Part shown: positions 9,837 through 19,006 of the stretch, in pieces
How positions within the stretch are numbered: the stretch's first letter is position 1
Layout: each line of letters starts with the position of its first letter
NCBI GenBank assembly: GCA_965248135.1
Contig: CBDFIN010000012.1
Span: 744,001 to 808,000 of the forward strand
Direction of reading: 5' to 3'
DNA: 64,000 nucleotides
From: SZUA-100 sp965248135
GTDB lineage: Bacteria > Pseudomonadota > Alphaproteobacteria > Rhizobiales > Rhizobiaceae
The notes under the pieces: generated by a model
The model's input: only the letters and a program-made list of their open reading frames with translations
What the model was told of the DNA's origin: nothing
Database searches by the model: none
Program-made: the position numbers and the translations under genes

Positions 9837-10142
9837 ATGAATAACGCAATTTGCGAAGATCGAACAGTTGCCCGTCGCGAAGAAGGCTATTGGCGTGGGG
9901 CGGGTAACATTATCACCAGCGTGGCTAAAAGACTGCGTCGAAATCAAAGACGCAGGCACCTGACAACCCTGAACGGACTCTCCAGCGCGGAGCTTGCCGA
10001 TATGGGCCTGCGTCGCGATGATCTCTATGAGGTCGCGGCTGCCGATGTCGGCGAGGATGTAACCTGTCTTCTTGCCTCAATCGCCGACCGGCGCCGACAC
10101 CCTGTCAACGCTTCCTTGAAAGCTTCGGTCGACGAAACTTAG
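9837..10142 (+). CDS. DUF1127 (YjiS-like) small protein
   Basis: This 101-residue arginine-rich protein has a DUF1127 segment in its middle, LTTLNGLSSAELADMGLRRDDLYE, where the LxxLsxxxLxDIGLxRxDL pattern is clear. Small DUF1127 proteins of alphaproteobacteria are linked in the literature to RNA binding and phosphate or carbon metabolism, but no function can be read here. AAGGAG precedes ATG 9837. It is transcribed away from the LysR gene, its probable regulator. Confidence 0.8.
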   Translation: MNNAICEDRTVARREEGYWRGAGNIITSVAKRLRRNQRRRHLTTLNGLSSAELADMGLRRDDLYEVAAADVGEDVTCLLASIADRRRHPVNASLKASVDET

Positions 10143-10174
10143 CCGCTTTGGTTTTTGCCACACAGAACCCGGGC

Positions 10175-10378
10175 CACGGCAATCGCTTGAAAGCGATTTG
10201 CACGTATTTTGTTAGTTTGCACCGCTGCGGGCGGTTCTTTGCGGCGCTTTCAGCGCCTCAATCACCGTCCTCACATGAGCAATGCTCAAGGCTGACCCGA
10301 ATTCCCGAGATTTTTCTTTGAAAAAATCCCTCCATTCGGGCGCCATGCGGATAAACTTTCTTTCAAGCGATCGCCGTG
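10175..10378 (+). repeat. 204-bp inverted-repeat element, copy A
   Basis: The ends are 19-bp inverted repeats, CACGGCAATCGCTTGAAAG at left and the reverse complement with one mismatch at right. The element is flanked by an exact 10-bp direct repeat, GAACCCGGGC (10165-10174 and 10379-10388), which is a target-site duplication. The interior has several hairpins, including GGCGCTTTCAGCGCC and an arm pair CCCGAAT/ATTCGGG. Copy B, of exactly the same length and about 97% identical, lies inverted at 40163-40366. There is no transposase, so it is a non-autonomous MITE-like element. Confidence 0.85.
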
Positions 10379-10412
10379 GAACCCGGGCTTTTCATTTGCG
10401 GCCAGGTGTCTC

Positions 10413-11399
10413 ATGGGCTATCGCTCAAATTTACAGCAAAAAGGGCGCTTTGTGGCAATCAGCCAAAAACCGCAATCTGAAGATGCCCAAGCGAGCCGCC
10501 ATCAGCCGCCGCCGATGGCACCCTATGATTTTTTTCTCTACGTTGTTGCCGTGCTTTCGTGGAGCGCAAGCTGGTATGCGCTAAAGCTGCAGGTCGGCGT
10601 TGTTGCGGTTGAGGTATCATTGTTCTGGCGCTTTGTTTTGGCCGCGGCAATCATGTTTTTATGGACTATCGCGATTAGGGCACCAATGCGCTTTTCGCTG
10701 GCCAGTCACTTGAAATTTGTCCTCATGGGCCTGCTCATGTTCTGTTTGAACTTTATACTTTTCTACCACGCTTCCAAATGGCTGGCCTCTGGGCTGCTCT
10801 CGGTTGTGTTCTCGCTGGCATCGGTGTTCAATATTATCATTGCGATGATTTTTCTAAATCTTCGGCCAAGTGCCAATACCGTTATTGGCGCGGTGCTCGG
10901 TTTTTCCGGCATTGTTTTGATGTTTTGGCCGGTGATCGCCGGGCAGAGTTTTGATCAATACGCAGCGCTGGGGCTGGGGCTTTGTATTGTTGCAACATTG
11001 TCGTTTTGCACCGGCAATTTCATTTCCGCATCGCTGCAAAGAGACAATGTGCCGGTTATTTCGGCCAGTGCTTGGGGCATGGCCTATGGTGCCGGTTTGA
11101 GCGGACTGATAGCACTTGTTGGCGGCAACGAATTTCTCATCGACTGGCGTCCTACCTATCTCGCCTCATTGGCTTTTTTAGCGGTGGTCTCGTCGGTCAT
11201 CGCTTTCGCCGCGTATCTGACACTACTCGGCCGCATCGGCTCTCATCGCGCCGGCTATGCCACCGTAATGTTTCCGGTTGTCGCACTGGCGATTTCTTCA
11301 GTTCTGGAAGATTATTACTTCGGCGTTCTGGCAAGTATCGGCCTGGTTTTGGTGCTTGCCGGCAATATTTTCGTACTCAAGCGCAGCAAAGACGTTTAG
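10413..11399 (+). CDS. EamA/DMT-family transporter
   Basis: This 328-residue membrane protein has about ten transmembrane segments in two EamA repeats (about residues 35-165 and 185-322). Family features include the tryptophan-rich first helix (VVAVLSWSASWYALKL) and the closing LVLVLAGNIFVLKR. Such drug/metabolite transporters usually export amino acids or other metabolites. The substrate cannot be told. ATG 10413 has a weak AGG upstream; ATG 10515 (MAPYDFF) is an alternative that would drop a polar 34-residue leader. The gene starts 25 bp after the right target repeat of the 204-bp element, so the element may carry its promoter region. Confidence 0.8.
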   Translation: MGYRSNLQQKGRFVAISQKPQSEDAQASRHQPPPMAPYDFFLYVVAVLSWSASWYALKLQVGVVAVEVSLFWRFVLAAAIMFLWTIAIRAPMRFSLASHLKFVLMGLLMFCLNFILFYHASKWLASGLLSVVFSLASVFNIIIAMIFLNLRPSANTVIGAVLGFSGIVLMFWPVIAGQSFDQYAALGLGLCIVATLSFCTGNFISASLQRDNVPVISASAWGMAYGAGLSGLIALVGGNEFLIDWRPTYLASLAFLAVVSSVIAFAAYLTLLGRIGSHRAGYATVMFPVVALAISSVLEDYYFGVLASIGLVLVLAGNIFVLKRSKDV

Positions 11400-12307
11400 C
11401 GACGTTTATCCACAAAATTATCGAATATGCTCTCCAAGCCGTTATTGTAGCCATCATCTGCTTCTTTGCCGGTGTCGAACATATCGCCAAATAGATCGCC
11501 GAGGCTGCCGCCGGAGGAGCTGCGTCGGCGCGGCCTTTGGGCCTCCATCTGCGGTTCCTCATCCTCACCATCGAGAAACTTGTCCAGCATATCACCAAGC
11601 ACATCACCACCGCCGCTGTCGGCCTGATGCCGGCTTCGGGTGGATCGTGGCGCGGGACCATCATCAAATATGTCATCGAAATTCTCTTCCTCGACCGTCT
11701 GGCGGCGGCGTTGAGGGGTGCGCAGGCCACCCGGCTTTTCACGGCCGGCAAGCATGTCCTCGAACATTTTGCCCAGCGGATTATCACCGCCACCGGAGCC
11801 TCGCTTCGCTGCACTGCCGCCACGGGCAGCACCTCCGGCCAGCACGCCCTCGAGAATCTGACCCAGGATACCGCCGCCAGCTGAACCTTTTTTAGCACCC
11901 TTAAACATCGAACCCATCGCCATCGATGCCAGCATCGGCAGCATTTGTTTCATGGTGTTTTGGCCAAGCCCTGTGGCCTGGGCCGCCTGCGCGGTGACCG
12001 CTCGGCTAACCTTCTTTGACCCGAGCAAGTGACCCAATATCTTGTTACCTTCCTTGATGCCATCGTCTGAAACGGCTTGGCTTGGCTGGTCGACATATTG
12101 GGCGTGTCTGCCGGTGGAAAGCGCTTCGATAAACGCACCTGCCCCCATTGGTGAGGCCGTATTGCGCTTCAAGCCAATCGACAGGGCAGGTGCAAGCGCC
12201 TCAACGGCCTGTCTGGTCTGCGTTTTTGATAGTCCGAACCGGGAACTCAATTCAGCAAGCGGCGACGCGCCTTCAGATTGCAACAACAACTCTATCATCG
12301 ATGGCAT
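11396..12307 (-). CDS. DUF937 (YidB-like) protein
   Basis: This 303-residue soluble protein begins with a DUF937 segment (SPLAELSSRFGLSKTQTRQAVEALAPAL, residues about 15-45). A glycine-, arginine- and aspartate-rich low-complexity half follows, with repeated short helices of the type LGDMLDKFLDGEDEE. It overlaps the 3' end of the EamA gene convergently by 4 bp. Its role is unknown. The repeated acidic helices may mediate self-association (inference). Confidence 0.7.
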   Translation of the reverse strand: MPSMIELLLQSEGASPLAELSSRFGLSKTQTRQAVEALAPALSIGLKRNTASPMGAGAFIEALSTGRHAQYVDQPSQAVSDDGIKEGNKILGHLLGSKKVSRAVTAQAAQATGLGQNTMKQMLPMLASMAMGSMFKGAKKGSAGGGILGQILEGVLAGGAARGGSAAKRGSGGGDNPLGKMFEDMLAGREKPGGLRTPQRRRQTVEEENFDDIFDDGPAPRSTRSRHQADSGGGDVLGDMLDKFLDGEDEEPQMEAQRPRRRSSSGGSLGDLFGDMFDTGKEADDGYNNGLESIFDNFVDKRR

Positions 12308-12365
12308 GGAAAACTCCGTTTAACCTGGTATTTCATCATCAACTACTAACAAAACGAATGTGACA

Positions 12366-13739
12366 TTAGTAAGCAAATTCTTCAAATACGTGATTTATGT
12401 CACGGTCCCAACTTGACGCGTAATATTTCAACATTCGTTCTGCGCTGGTTTCGCCTAGCACCACCACTTCATCGAGGGAAGCGAGAAAATGCACTTCATC
12501 GCCGCCATCAATGTTCTGCCGGTTGCGGGCCTTGAGGCCCGCGCGGGAAATCTCAAGGCATTTTCGGGCGATCTCAAGCACGGTTGTTCCTTTGATCTTG
12601 GCCGCAAGCGCCTGAGCGGGAACGGCTTCGCGCATGGCAAACACATCGTCATAGGTGAAGTCGCGGGTCAGTTCCTCGACAGCATCAAGCGCGGTTTCGT
12701 CGTAGAGCAGACCCACCCAGAAGGCCGGCAGGGCACAGATACGCCGCCACGGACCGCCATCAGCCCCGCGCATTTCAATAAATTTCTTTAGCCGAACATC
12801 GGGAAAAAGCGTGGTCAAATGATTGTCCCAATCACCCATTGTGGCCTCGCCATCGGGCATCTCGTTTTCCAACGCACCATCCATGAACTGGCGAAATGTC
12901 ACATGGGTACAGTCATGGTACCTGCCGTCGCGAACAATGAAATACATCGGCACATCCATTGCCCAGTCGACATAGTGTTCAAAACTGAACCCGGGGTCGA
13001 AGACGAAGGGCAAAAGGCCGGATCGCTGATTGTCGGTATCCCGCCAGATGTCGGCGCGCCACGACAACAACCCGTTGGGCGTGCCTTCGCTAAACGGAGA
13101 ATTGGCAAACATGGCGGAAGCCACGGGCTGCAGCTTGGTCGATACCTGCATCTTTCGGCGCATATCCTCTTCCGAGGAAAAATCGAGATTAACCTGGATG
13201 GTGCAGGTTCGATACATCATATCAAGACCCTGACTGCCGACCCTGGGCATATAGTCAGACATGATCTTGTAACGTGACTTCGGCATTCGCGGCGTTTCCG
13301 ACAGCGCCCATTTGGGGCTGCCGCCAAGGCCAAGAAAACCAATGCCCAACGGCTCTGCCACCTCTCGCAACTGGGCCAGATGACCATTTGATTCCCGACA
13401 GGTCTCGTGCAGGTCTTCCAAGGGTGAACCGGAAAGCTCGAACTGCCCGCCCGGCTCAAGGGAAATGGCGCCCTTGCCGTCGATTGCCACAAGACCGATG
13501 ATATTGCCGTCATCCAGGATCGGGTCCCAGCCGGTCTTTTCGCGCATCCCCTCCAAAAGAGCCCGAATGCCACAAGGACCGCCATAGGGCACTGGTGAAT
13601 TATCAATTTTATAAAATCCGAACTTTTCGTGCTCAGTGCCAATGCGCCAGTCTTCTGGCGGCTTGCAGCCATCTTCGAGACTGGCAATCAGCGCTGCGCG
13701 GTCTTCAATCGACGTGTTGTTGGAGGTATCTCGCGCCAT
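12366..13739 (-). CDS. Glutamate-cysteine ligase, plant type
   Basis: GshA makes gamma-glutamylcysteine, the first step of glutathione synthesis, in the cytosol. At 457 residues it matches the plant/alphaproteobacterial GCS2 class rather than the E. coli type. Visible motifs are GTEHEKFGFY near 34, SLEPGGQFELSG near 95, YMPRVGSQGLDMM near 165 and EMRGADGGPWRRICALPAFWVGLLYD near 320. It is followed upstream by rsmE on the same strand. gshB is not in the window. Confidence 0.95.
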   Translation of the reverse strand: MARDTSNNTSIEDRAALIASLEDGCKPPEDWRIGTEHEKFGFYKIDNSPVPYGGPCGIRALLEGMREKTGWDPILDDGNIIGLVAIDGKGAISLEPGGQFELSGSPLEDLHETCRESNGHLAQLREVAEPLGIGFLGLGGSPKWALSETPRMPKSRYKIMSDYMPRVGSQGLDMMYRTCTIQVNLDFSSEEDMRRKMQVSTKLQPVASAMFANSPFSEGTPNGLLSWRADIWRDTDNQRSGLLPFVFDPGFSFEHYVDWAMDVPMYFIVRDGRYHDCTHVTFRQFMDGALENEMPDGEATMGDWDNHLTTLFPDVRLKKFIEMRGADGGPWRRICALPAFWVGLLYDETALDAVEELTRDFTYDDVFAMREAVPAQALAAKIKGTTVLEIARKCLEISRAGLKARNRQNIDGGDEVHFLASLDEVVVLGETSAERMLKYYASSWDRDINHVFEEFAY

Positions 13740-13835
13740 ATTGATCTTTCCTGTTGCGATGGGAACGAAGGCGGAATCTAGGCAGCATTCGGTTGCGGTT
13801 CAAGAAAATTCGGTCAAAAACAAAGGCAAATCGCG

Positions 13836-14576
13836 CTAATGCCAGTCACCAATTGTCGCCTGGACTACCGCAAGCGCCGCCACTGCTGCGGTGTCCGCTC
13901 TCAGCACACGCGGGCCAAGCGGGATTGGCGTGACAAACCGCCGCGATCGCAGCAATTGCCGTTCGCTTTTTGAAAACCCCCCTTCCGGCCCGATAAGCAC
14001 CGCTATGGGTCCTGGCGTGATTTCGGCCAGCGGTTTAAGGGGATTTTTCCCTGCTTCACCCTCATCACAATAGATCAGCGCGATATCATCCGGCCAATCT
14101 TGCAAGAGATCCGTCAGTTTTTCGGGCTCCATACATTGCGGCAGATTGAGAATGCCGCATTGTTCGGCAGCTTCAACAACATTGGTCCTCATCCTGTCGC
14201 TATTCAGCCGGCTTGTCTGGGTGAAGTCGGTTATCACCGGCTGCAGCCGGCTGGCACCCATTTCGACTGCCTTTTGCACCATATAGTCTAACCGCCCCTT
14301 TTTCAGCGGTGCAAAAATATAGATCAGCTGTCCTTCAACTGTCTGGCAGCGCACCAATTCCAGCGGTGTCAAAGTCACCCGATTGCGGCCTTCGATCTCA
14401 AGACGCGCCAGCCACTCGCCGTCAAGGCCGTTAAAAAGCAACACTTTGTCGCCTGATTTCATCCGCATTACGTTGACAAGATAGTTGCATTGCCTGCGGT
14501 CGAGCGGAACAACATCACCCGCCTCAAGAGCAGCCGATGTGTAAAGACGTTTGGTGGTAAAATCGTATCGGGGCAT
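13836..14576 (-). CDS. 16S rRNA m3U1498 methyltransferase
   Basis: RsmE methylates N3 of U1498 in 16S rRNA using SAM. It is a 246-residue SPOUT enzyme with an N-terminal PUA-like domain (about 1-75) and the C-terminal trefoil knot. The knot motif LIGPEGGFSKSE is near 190, followed by PLGPRVLRADTAAVAAL. It lies just upstream of gshA on the minus strand, 96 bp away, and may share its promoter. Confidence 0.93.
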   Translation of the reverse strand: MPRYDFTTKRLYTSAALEAGDVVPLDRRQCNYLVNVMRMKSGDKVLLFNGLDGEWLARLEIEGRNRVTLTPLELVRCQTVEGQLIYIFAPLKKGRLDYMVQKAVEMGASRLQPVITDFTQTSRLNSDRMRTNVVEAAEQCGILNLPQCMEPEKLTDLLQDWPDDIALIYCDEGEAGKNPLKPLAEITPGPIAVLIGPEGGFSKSERQLLRSRRFVTPIPLGPRVLRADTAAVAALAVVQATIGDWH

Positions 14577-14606
14577 GGGTCAGCATTACCGAGTCGGCAA
14601 GCCGCT

Positions 14607-15221
14607 TCAAGAGGAAAAGTGCCAGCGGGGCCGGTAGCCCGCCTGCAGCACCGCGATGATAGCCGGTGGTGTCAGCACCTCGACCGGAACGGAAGGTGGC
14701 CGGGTAGATTTCTTATAGCCCCCAAAGGTCCAGCGCTGTGCCTTGCCTTTGCAAACCGCAAAGAACTCGCCCGCATAAGCGTACATAGAGCCGTCAGGCA
14801 AATTGGCCACCTGGTCGAAAAAATAGTGCTTTGCACGCCCGTCAAGGCGCTGGTGATGGAGAACCATATCCATTTCTGCTGCCCGTGGGGGACGATCCAG
14901 TTGGTGAGCATCCGCCCAACAGCGAGCAAAACTGGTTGCCGCCTCACGCCGGCATTCAAAACACGGTCTATGACCGGCGGAAAATGCCGTCACTTCATCG
15001 AGAAAGAACAGCTCGGTGTAGCTTTCGCCCATGACAGTGCGATGGCGTTCCTTGAAGCTGGTTAGACAACATATCCACTGTCGGCTCATCCAGCGCCGGC
15101 GCTCGTGAAGCGTTTTTGTGCCGGGGTCATGGAGCTTGCCACCCCGGTTTCCCATCATCATGCCGCGCATTGGTGATGCAACAATTTCACCGGCCGGAGT
15201 AATCTTATTCTGCAGAGTCAT
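14607..15221 (-). CDS. Conserved hypothetical protein with Cys-His motif
   Basis: This 204-residue soluble protein does not match a family I can name. It has an Ada-like-looking cysteine pair, HRPCFECRREA, around residue 85, preceded by WMSRQWICCLTSFKER. The C-terminus is aromatic and basic (WTFGGYKKSTRPP). Cys/His content suggests metal binding (inference). It lies 30 bp upstream of rsmE on the same strand, so co-transcription with rsmE-gshA is possible. Confidence 0.6.
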   Translation of the reverse strand: MTLQNKITPAGEIVASPMRGMMMGNRGGKLHDPGTKTLHERRRWMSRQWICCLTSFKERHRTVMGESYTELFFLDEVTAFSAGHRPCFECRREAATSFARCWADAHQLDRPPRAAEMDMVLHHQRLDGRAKHYFFDQVANLPDGSMYAYAGEFFAVCKGKAQRWTFGGYKKSTRPPSVPVEVLTPPAIIAVLQAGYRPRWHFSS

Positions 15222-15339
15222 CGTGGTTTATACAATATTAAAAAATTTCGGCAAATTTACCATATGTGTATTGTAGCACTTCCAAAAGTTGAAAATCCTG
15301 CTATTTCCCTTTGGTCAACAATAGCGTTTGGAGTATCTA

Positions 15340-15498
15340 ATGCCATCGAAGCACTCTATTGCCCTTGTTTGTGGTGCACTTGTCGTCATCGCCTTTTGGG
15401 GGTTTGCTATGGCTTCGGTAGAAGGCGACCCATCAGGGCTTGGCGTCAACGCCGACGGATATGGCGTTTACACTCCGCAGGTCGTGACGCTTAACTAG
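15340..15498 (+). CDS. Small single-span membrane or secreted protein (52 aa)
   Basis: GGAG lies seven bases before ATG 15340. The 52-residue product has a short basic start (MPSKHS) and one hydrophobic helix (residues about 6-27, ALVCGALVVIAFWGFAMAS). A hydrophilic, glycine-rich tail ends in a stop at 15496-15498. It looks like a real small protein anchored at, or exported across, the inner membrane. I recognise no family. It stands alone, about 155 bp before the polyprenyl synthase. Confidence 0.55.
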   Translation: MPSKHSIALVCGALVVIAFWGFAMASVEGDPSGLGVNADGYGVYTPQVVTLN

Positions 15499-15653
15499 CA
15501 CCGATCAACCATATCTGCTGGCGCAGGCTAGCTCAATCGCAATCTGCGAACTAAATTTCTTCCCCGCGACTTGTTGTTTCACTTGTGTCTACACGCATGG
15601 TTTTTTATGCTGTATCGCTGTGATACCAAAGGCGAGAGATCAAGGAGTTTAGT

Positions 15654-16670
15654 GTGGGTGTCGTAATTCCTTTAGAAGAGGGCCGCAAGTCGCTGGCCAG
15701 CATCAAGCCACTGGTGGATATTACCGAACCAGATATGAGCCTGGTTAACCAGCTAATCCTTTCGAAAACCGGATCCGATGTCGAGATGATTCCGGAAGTT
15801 GCCAAGCATCTGATCGATTCTGGTGGCAAACGCCTGCGCCCGATGCTGACATTGGCCTCTGCCAAGATGAACAATTATTCCGGCAAACATCATATCACAC
15901 TGGCCGCCAGTGTGGAATTTATGCACACGGCCACGCTGTTGCACGATGATGTGGTTGATGAAAGCGACTTGCGGCGCGGCAGCAAGACCGCACGTATGGT
16001 GTGGGGCAATCAGGCCAGTGTGCTGGTCGGCGATTTCCTGCTTGGAAAAGCCTTTCGCATGATGGTGGAGGCAGGTTCGCTGGAGGCGCTTGAAGTGCTT
16101 TCAAATGCAGCTGCGGTAATTGCTGAAGGCGAAGTTTTACAGCTTTCGACCGCCCAGGATATGGAAACGACTGAGGACGACTATCTTGCCGTCATCAGGG
16201 CAAAGACGGCAGCGCTGTTTTCCGCCGCTGCCGAGGTCGGACCAATTCTGGCCGGAGCAGACAAACCAGCGCGCGATGCGTTTCGCTCTTTTGGTATCAA
16301 TCTGGGACTGGCTTTCCAGTTGGTCGACGACGCCCTTGACTACGGTGGATCCAAACTCACTTTGGGGAAAAATACCGGCGATGACTTCCGCGAGGGCAAA
16401 ATCACTTTGCCGGTATTGTTGTGCTACCGCCGCAGCAGCAGCGATGACCGGAAGTTCTGGAAAGAAGCGATTGAAAACGGCAGCAATGATGATAGTGCCC
16501 TGGCCCGTGCTAATGGGCTGATGAAAAAGTATGGCGCGATTGACGATACTATTTCACGGGCGCGCCACTATGGGCAAATCGCCAGCGATGCGCTGGCACC
16601 GATGCCAACTTCGCTGTACAAGGATGCCCTTTTAGACGTAGTGGAGTTTTGTATCAGTCGGGTGTCATAA
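15654..16670 (+). CDS. Long-chain polyprenyl diphosphate synthase
   Basis: This trans-prenyltransferase extends farnesyl diphosphate with isopentenyl units to make the ubiquinone side chain (octaprenyl or decaprenyl). At 338 residues it has both Asp-rich motifs: LLHDDVVDESD (FARM, near 98) and LVDDALDYGG (SARM, near 224). GGKRLRPML near 58 binds substrate. The start is GTG 15654 with AAGGAG seven bases upstream. Chain length cannot be read with certainty, and the ispB label is by function class. It supplies the pathway of ubiB and ubiE, found 45 kb away in this window. Confidence 0.9.
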   Translation: MGVVIPLEEGRKSLASIKPLVDITEPDMSLVNQLILSKTGSDVEMIPEVAKHLIDSGGKRLRPMLTLASAKMNNYSGKHHITLAASVEFMHTATLLHDDVVDESDLRRGSKTARMVWGNQASVLVGDFLLGKAFRMMVEAGSLEALEVLSNAAAVIAEGEVLQLSTAQDMETTEDDYLAVIRAKTAALFSAAAEVGPILAGADKPARDAFRSFGINLGLAFQLVDDALDYGGSKLTLGKNTGDDFREGKITLPVLLCYRRSSSDDRKFWKEAIENGSNDDSALARANGLMKKYGAIDDTISRARHYGQIASDALAPMPTSLYKDALLDVVEFCISRVS

Positions 16671-16709
16671 TCCTGGCGCAAAACTGATATCCTGATCAAT
16701 CGACCAGTC

Positions 16710-17168
16710 TTAATGGGTCTTGCCGGCAAGACGCCGCTTGCCGATCAAACCGCGCAACTGTTCCATGACCTGACTGAATGATGCGGCAAATTCGAACATC
16801 GCCAAATCGAGAATTTCAGTCTTCGCTATTTCGATTTTTTCACCTTTCTCGCGCTGATAAAGATAGAGATAGCTGTCATCAGCCGGCTCATCATCATGCA
16901 GTCGAATGCAGGCCGCCTCTACACATGGAAGAGGAAATCGACCGGCCGGGAAAAAGAACATCAACTCATTGCCGCTTTGCACCATCGCCGAGCGAACCGC
17001 GCGATCGAATGGTTGTCCATCCTCCACTTTCGTCGCCAGCAGGACCTCAAGCTCGACTGGCGGCAGCAAAACCTGTTCTTGCCTGTTGGCCACAGCACCA
17101 ATTTTCTCATGCGGATGTTTCTTTCCGCCGGATTTGGAAGATAGCGGAGTGAAAGTTGAGCTGGCCAT
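16710..17168 (-). CDS. Hypothetical protein, 152 aa
   Basis: I do not recognise this gene. The product is soluble, with a lysine/histidine-rich start (about residues 1-22), a central mixed region with one cysteine-containing strand (LPCVEAACIRL) and a helical, basic C-terminus (EQLRGLIGKRRLAGK). The coding case rests on length, an ATG at 17168 and the lack of an overlapping alternative. It converges on the polyprenyl synthase gene, whose stop lies 40 bp away. Confidence 0.45.
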   Translation of the reverse strand: MASSTFTPLSSKSGGKKHPHEKIGAVANRQEQVLLPPVELEVLLATKVEDGQPFDRAVRSAMVQSGNELMFFFPAGRFPLPCVEAACIRLHDDEPADDSYLYLYQREKGEKIEIAKTEILDLAMFEFAASFSQVMEQLRGLIGKRRLAGKTH

Positions 17169-17353
17169 GCAGGATTCCTTTGCAAATATACTATTCGTTC
17201 AACAGCACCCTTAGAAAATGTGATGTGTCACCATGGCCGGAATATGACGCTTTGTGATCGCTACGAGAGTCTTGAGTTTAAACAAGAATTGCTGGACGAA
17301 CGTGCGATCATCCCTCAATATTGGCGAAAACAAGACCGCATAGGGAGACACTG

Positions 17354-18985
17354 ATGCTCGGATTAATGCAGGACTGGCCGTTGCTGTGCCACAAGATCAT
17401 TGACTACGCCGCGGTGCAACACGGCAACAGAGAAGTTGTTTCACGGTCGATTGAAGGACCGATCCACCGCACCAATTATGGCAATTTGCGCGCCCGGGCT
17501 CTTAAAGTGGCGCAAGCGCTTGAACGTGACGGCTGCCGCCTGGGTGACCGAATTGCCACACTGGCCTGGAACACAGCCCGGCATCTTGAATGCTGGTACG
17601 GCATCACCGGCATCGGCGCGATCTATCACACCCTCAATCCACGACTGTTTGCCGATCAGATTGCCTGGATCATGAATCATGCCGAAGATCGCGTGGTTTT
17701 TGTCGATCTGACCTTCGTGCCGATCATCGAGGCCATTGCCGACAAGGTTGCGACGCTGGAAAAGATCATTGTCCTTTGCGATGAGGCTCACTTGCCGGAA
17801 TCAACACTACCGGAACTGATTTCCTATGAAAGCTGGCTCAATGGCGTTGATGGTGACTTCAAATGGCACGAGTTCGACGAAAAGACCGCCGCCGGCATGT
17901 GCTATACTTCCGGCACTACAGGAAATCCAAAAGGTGTTGTCTATTCGCACCGCTCGAATATCATTCACGCCCTGGTTTCGACCCAGCCTGACGCCTTGGG
18001 GATAGGCGCCAATGAGGTGATCCTGCCGGTCGTACCGCTGTTCCACGCCAATGCCTGGGGCATTTCGTTCACCGCACCCATGGTTGGCGCGAAACTGGTT
18101 ATGCCGGGTGGCCGCATGGATGGTGAAGGCATTTATGAATTGCTTGATCAGGAGAAGGTGACTTTTTCGGCAGCCGTACCGACCGTGTGGCTGATGCTGT
18201 TGCAGTATCTGGAAGAGACCGGCAAGAAACTGCCCCATCTTGAGCGGGTGGTAATTGGCGGCGCCGCCTGTCCTCGTAGCATCCTGGAGATATTCCAGAA
18301 CAAATACGGCGTGAAGGTCGCCCATGCATGGGGCATGACCGAAATGAGCCCGATCGGCTCGGTTGGTACGCTGAAGCCGCAATTTGCCGATCTTGACGAT
18401 GAAGCCCAACTCGATCTGCAGGAGAAGCAGGGTTATGCGCCGTTCGGTGTTGAAATGAAAATCACCGACGATGATGGTAACGAGATGCCCTGGGACGGCA
18501 AGTCGTTTGGCCGGTTGAAGGTGCGGGGCCCGGCTGTTTCCAACGCCTATTACGGCGGCGACGGACTAGAACAGTTTGAACATGACGGGTTCTTCGATAC
18601 CGGCGATGTCGCCCACATCGATGTCGATGGCTATATGCAGATCACCGACCGATCCAAGGATGTGATCAAATCAGGTGGCGAGTGGATTTCGACCATTGAG
18701 TTGGAAAATCTGGCTGTGGGTCACCCGGATGTCGCCGAGGCTGCGGTGATCGGCATCGCCCACCCAAAATGGGACGAGCGGCCATTGCTGATCATCGTCA
18801 AGAAGCCCGGCCGCGAGCCCGAGGGCGATGAAATCTTGAAGTTCATGGAAGACAAGATTGCCAAATGGTGGATGCCGGATGCGGTGAGTTTCGTCGACGA
18901 AATTCCCCATACGGCGACCGGAAAAATCCAGAAGATGGAGCTGCGTAAACAATTCTCGGATTATGTGCTGCCGACTGCCGGATAG
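17354..18985 (+). CDS. Acyl-CoA synthetase (AMP-forming), AlkK/DmdB-like
   Basis: This 543-residue ANL enzyme activates a carboxylic acid to its CoA thioester via an acyl-adenylate. The P-loop-like motif YTSGTTGNPKGV is near 180, AWGMTEMSP near 325, the hinge DRSKDVIKSGGEWIS near 440, and the catalytic lysine is in TATGKIQK near 525. The overall text resembles the medium-chain fatty acid or methylmercaptopropionate ligase group. The exact acid is not determinable. ATG 17354 is preceded by GGGAG, better than the upstream in-frame ATG at 17321. It converges on the ALDH16 gene. Confidence 0.88.
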   Translation: MLGLMQDWPLLCHKIIDYAAVQHGNREVVSRSIEGPIHRTNYGNLRARALKVAQALERDGCRLGDRIATLAWNTARHLECWYGITGIGAIYHTLNPRLFADQIAWIMNHAEDRVVFVDLTFVPIIEAIADKVATLEKIIVLCDEAHLPESTLPELISYESWLNGVDGDFKWHEFDEKTAAGMCYTSGTTGNPKGVVYSHRSNIIHALVSTQPDALGIGANEVILPVVPLFHANAWGISFTAPMVGAKLVMPGGRMDGEGIYELLDQEKVTFSAAVPTVWLMLLQYLEETGKKLPHLERVVIGGAACPRSILEIFQNKYGVKVAHAWGMTEMSPIGSVGTLKPQFADLDDEAQLDLQEKQGYAPFGVEMKITDDDGNEMPWDGKSFGRLKVRGPAVSNAYYGGDGLEQFEHDGFFDTGDVAHIDVDGYMQITDRSKDVIKSGGEWISTIELENLAVGHPDVAEAAVIGIAHPKWDERPLLIIVKKPGREPEGDEILKFMEDKIAKWWMPDAVSFVDEIPHTATGKIQKMELRKQFSDYVLPTAG

Positions 18986-19006
18986 AGCGCGTCGCGCCTA
19001 AAGAAT

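Noticed and set aside
10282..10584. Open frame starting MLKADPNSRDF inside the 204-bp element
   Set aside because: A similar frame occurs in both element copies but runs out into unrelated flanks, and the structure of the element explains the conservation better than coding.
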